NCBI GenBank assembly: GCA_023428465.1
Contig: JAEYXM010000241.1
Span: forward strand, 1 to 6,642
DNA length: 6,642 nucleotides
Direction: 5' to 3'
From: Actinomycetes bacterium
Lineage (GTDB): Bacteria; Actinomycetota; Actinomycetes; Actinomycetales; Cellulomonadaceae
Every line of letters begins with the position of its first letter. Positions within the stretch are counted from its first letter, which is position 1. Of this stretch, positions 5,896 to 6,642 are shown in pieces. The position numbers and the translations under genes were made by a program. Below the pieces are notes generated by a model that saw nothing but the letters and a program-made list of their open reading frames with translations, was not told the DNA's origin and did no database searches.

Positions 5896-6642
5896 TCATG
5901 CGCGGTGCCGGCCGGACCCGCCGACGGCGGCCGCGTACGCGGGCTCGATGATCTCCTCGACGAGCGCGGCGCGCTCGTCCTGGTGGCGGAACAGGCTCCA
6001 GGCCGCCGTGACGGTCGCGTCGCGCACGTCCTCGAGCGTCCAGTGCGCCTGGGTCACCAGGTGATACAGCTCCTCGCTGGTGCTCGTGCCGCACATCAGG
6101 CGGTTGTCGGAGCTCACCGTGACCGCGAAGCCGAGCGCGTTCAGGACCGTGATCGGGTGCTCGGCGATCGAGCCCACCGCGCCGGTCTGGACGTTCGACG
6201 TCGGGCACAGCTCGAGCGTCGTCTGGGTGTCGCGCACCCAGTGCGCCACGAGCCCGAGGCGCGCGCCTGCCAGACCCCACGGGTCCTCCTCGGACGCCTC
6301 GCCGAGCGTGACGTCGTCGGCCACGCGCATGCCGTGGCCGATGCGCTGCGCGAGGCCCAGGTGCAAGGCGTCGGCGATCGAGTCCAGGCCCGCCGCCTCG
6401 CCCGCGTGGATCGTCACCGGGAAGGACGCCTGGCGCAGCCGGTGCAGCGCCGGCACGTGGGGGGCCAGGGCGCACCCGGCCTCCGCGCCCGCGACGTCGA
6501 AGCCGACGACGCCGCGGTCCCGGTTCGCGAGCGCGAGGTCCGCGGTCCACTCGGCCGCGGACCCGTGCCGCAGCGCCGTGACGATCTGGCCCACGCGGAT
6601 CGGCCGCCCGGCCGCCGCGGCCTCGGCCATGCCCTCCTCGAG
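5896..6642 (-). CDS. add: Adenosine deaminase, C-terminal part (5' end outside window)
   Basis: The frame runs open to the right edge; 248 residues are visible and roughly the first 110-130 are missing, including the N-terminal HxH zinc ligands. The enzyme hydrolyses adenosine and deoxyadenosine to inosine or deoxyinosine plus ammonia. Visible active-site motifs are TIHAGE (zinc-ligand His at 6406-6408, catalytic Glu at 6397-6399), RIGHG (catalytic His at 6334-6336), ELCPTSNVQTG, and SSDNRLM with the metal-binding Asp at 6106-6108. The DNRLM form is typical of bacterial adenosine deaminases. The ATG at 6628 is internal: it is preceded by coding codons (LEEG) and a protein starting there would lack part of the zinc site. 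A loop of roughly 15 residues after GHG (MRVADDVTLG onward) seems longer than I recall in relatives. It is upstream of deoC in a likely operon, and supplies the substrate of PunA. Confidence 0.95.
   Translation of the reverse strand, partial: LEEGMAEAAAAGRPIRVGQIVTALRHGSAAEWTADLALANRDRGVVGFDVAGAEAGCALAPHVPALHRLRQASFPVTIHAGEAAGLDSIADALHLGLAQRIGHGMRVADDVTLGEASEEDPWGLAGARLGLVAHWVRDTQTTLELCPTSNVQTGAVGSIAEHPITVLNALGFAVTVSSDNRLMCGTSTSEELYHLVTQAHWTLEDVRDATVTAAWSLFRHQDERAALVEEIIEPAYAAAVGGSGRHRA

Noticed and set aside
6628..6630. ATG as the start of add
   Set aside because: The frame continues upstream to the window edge, and the N-terminal zinc-binding HxH of the family would be missing.
1..6642. 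Search for tRNA, CRISPR repeats, insertion sequences, attachment sites or a phage/defence module
   Set aside because: No repeat arrays, terminal inverted repeats, integrase/transposase motifs or composition breaks were seen; genes are all housekeeping-type with uniform codon use.

Overview
The window is about 75% G+C by eye, with codons ending almost entirely in G or C, and its genes match actinobacterial families. Gene content and order resemble the lpdA / deoD / pmmB / add neighbourhood of Mycobacterium tuberculosis. The sequence style fits a high-GC member of the Micrococcales, such as Cellulomonas or a relative, though genus cannot be fixed from sequence alone. It reads as a compact chromosomal housekeeping region. 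No mobile element, CRISPR array, tRNA or rRNA was seen.

Layout from left to right. (1) The C-terminal part of a membrane-anchored endonuclease/exonuclease/phosphatase (EEP) protein on the plus strand, cut by the left edge. (2) lpdA on the minus strand, convergent with the EEP gene: a flavoprotein NAD(P)H-quinone dehydrogenase that looks like lipoamide dehydrogenase but lacks its redox cysteines. (3) A 133-base divergent promoter region. (4) punA (purine nucleoside phosphorylase) followed by pmmB (a PGM2-type phosphopentose/phosphohexose mutase) on the plus strand, coupled by a TGATG stop/start overlap. (5) deoC (deoxyribose-phosphate aldolase) on the minus strand, convergent with pmmB. (6) add (adenosine deaminase), upstream of deoC on the minus strand and cut by the right edge. 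No stretch longer than 133 bases lacks a gene.

Four of the genes make one pathway. Add deaminates (deoxy)adenosine to (deoxy)inosine. PunA splits (deoxy)inosine or (deoxy)guanosine into base plus (deoxy)ribose-1-phosphate. The mutase would convert pentose-1-phosphate to pentose-5-phosphate. DeoC cleaves deoxyribose-5-phosphate into glyceraldehyde-3-phosphate and acetaldehyde. No classical DeoB phosphopentomutase is present, and the PGM2-type mutase occupies its place. The two halves of the pathway face each other (punA-pmmB toward, add-deoC from the right) and meet at a hairpin-rich convergent junction.

Regulatory structure visible by eye: both divergent genes appear to have leaderless transcripts, with a -10 hexamer 6-7 bases before the start codon and no Shine-Dalgarno. 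An imperfect palindrome sits on the predicted -35 of lpdA. At both convergent junctions a strong hairpin overlaps the stop codon of the plus-strand gene. I do not see a previously undescribed system here; the points worth a second look are the mutase assignment and the regulatory structures.
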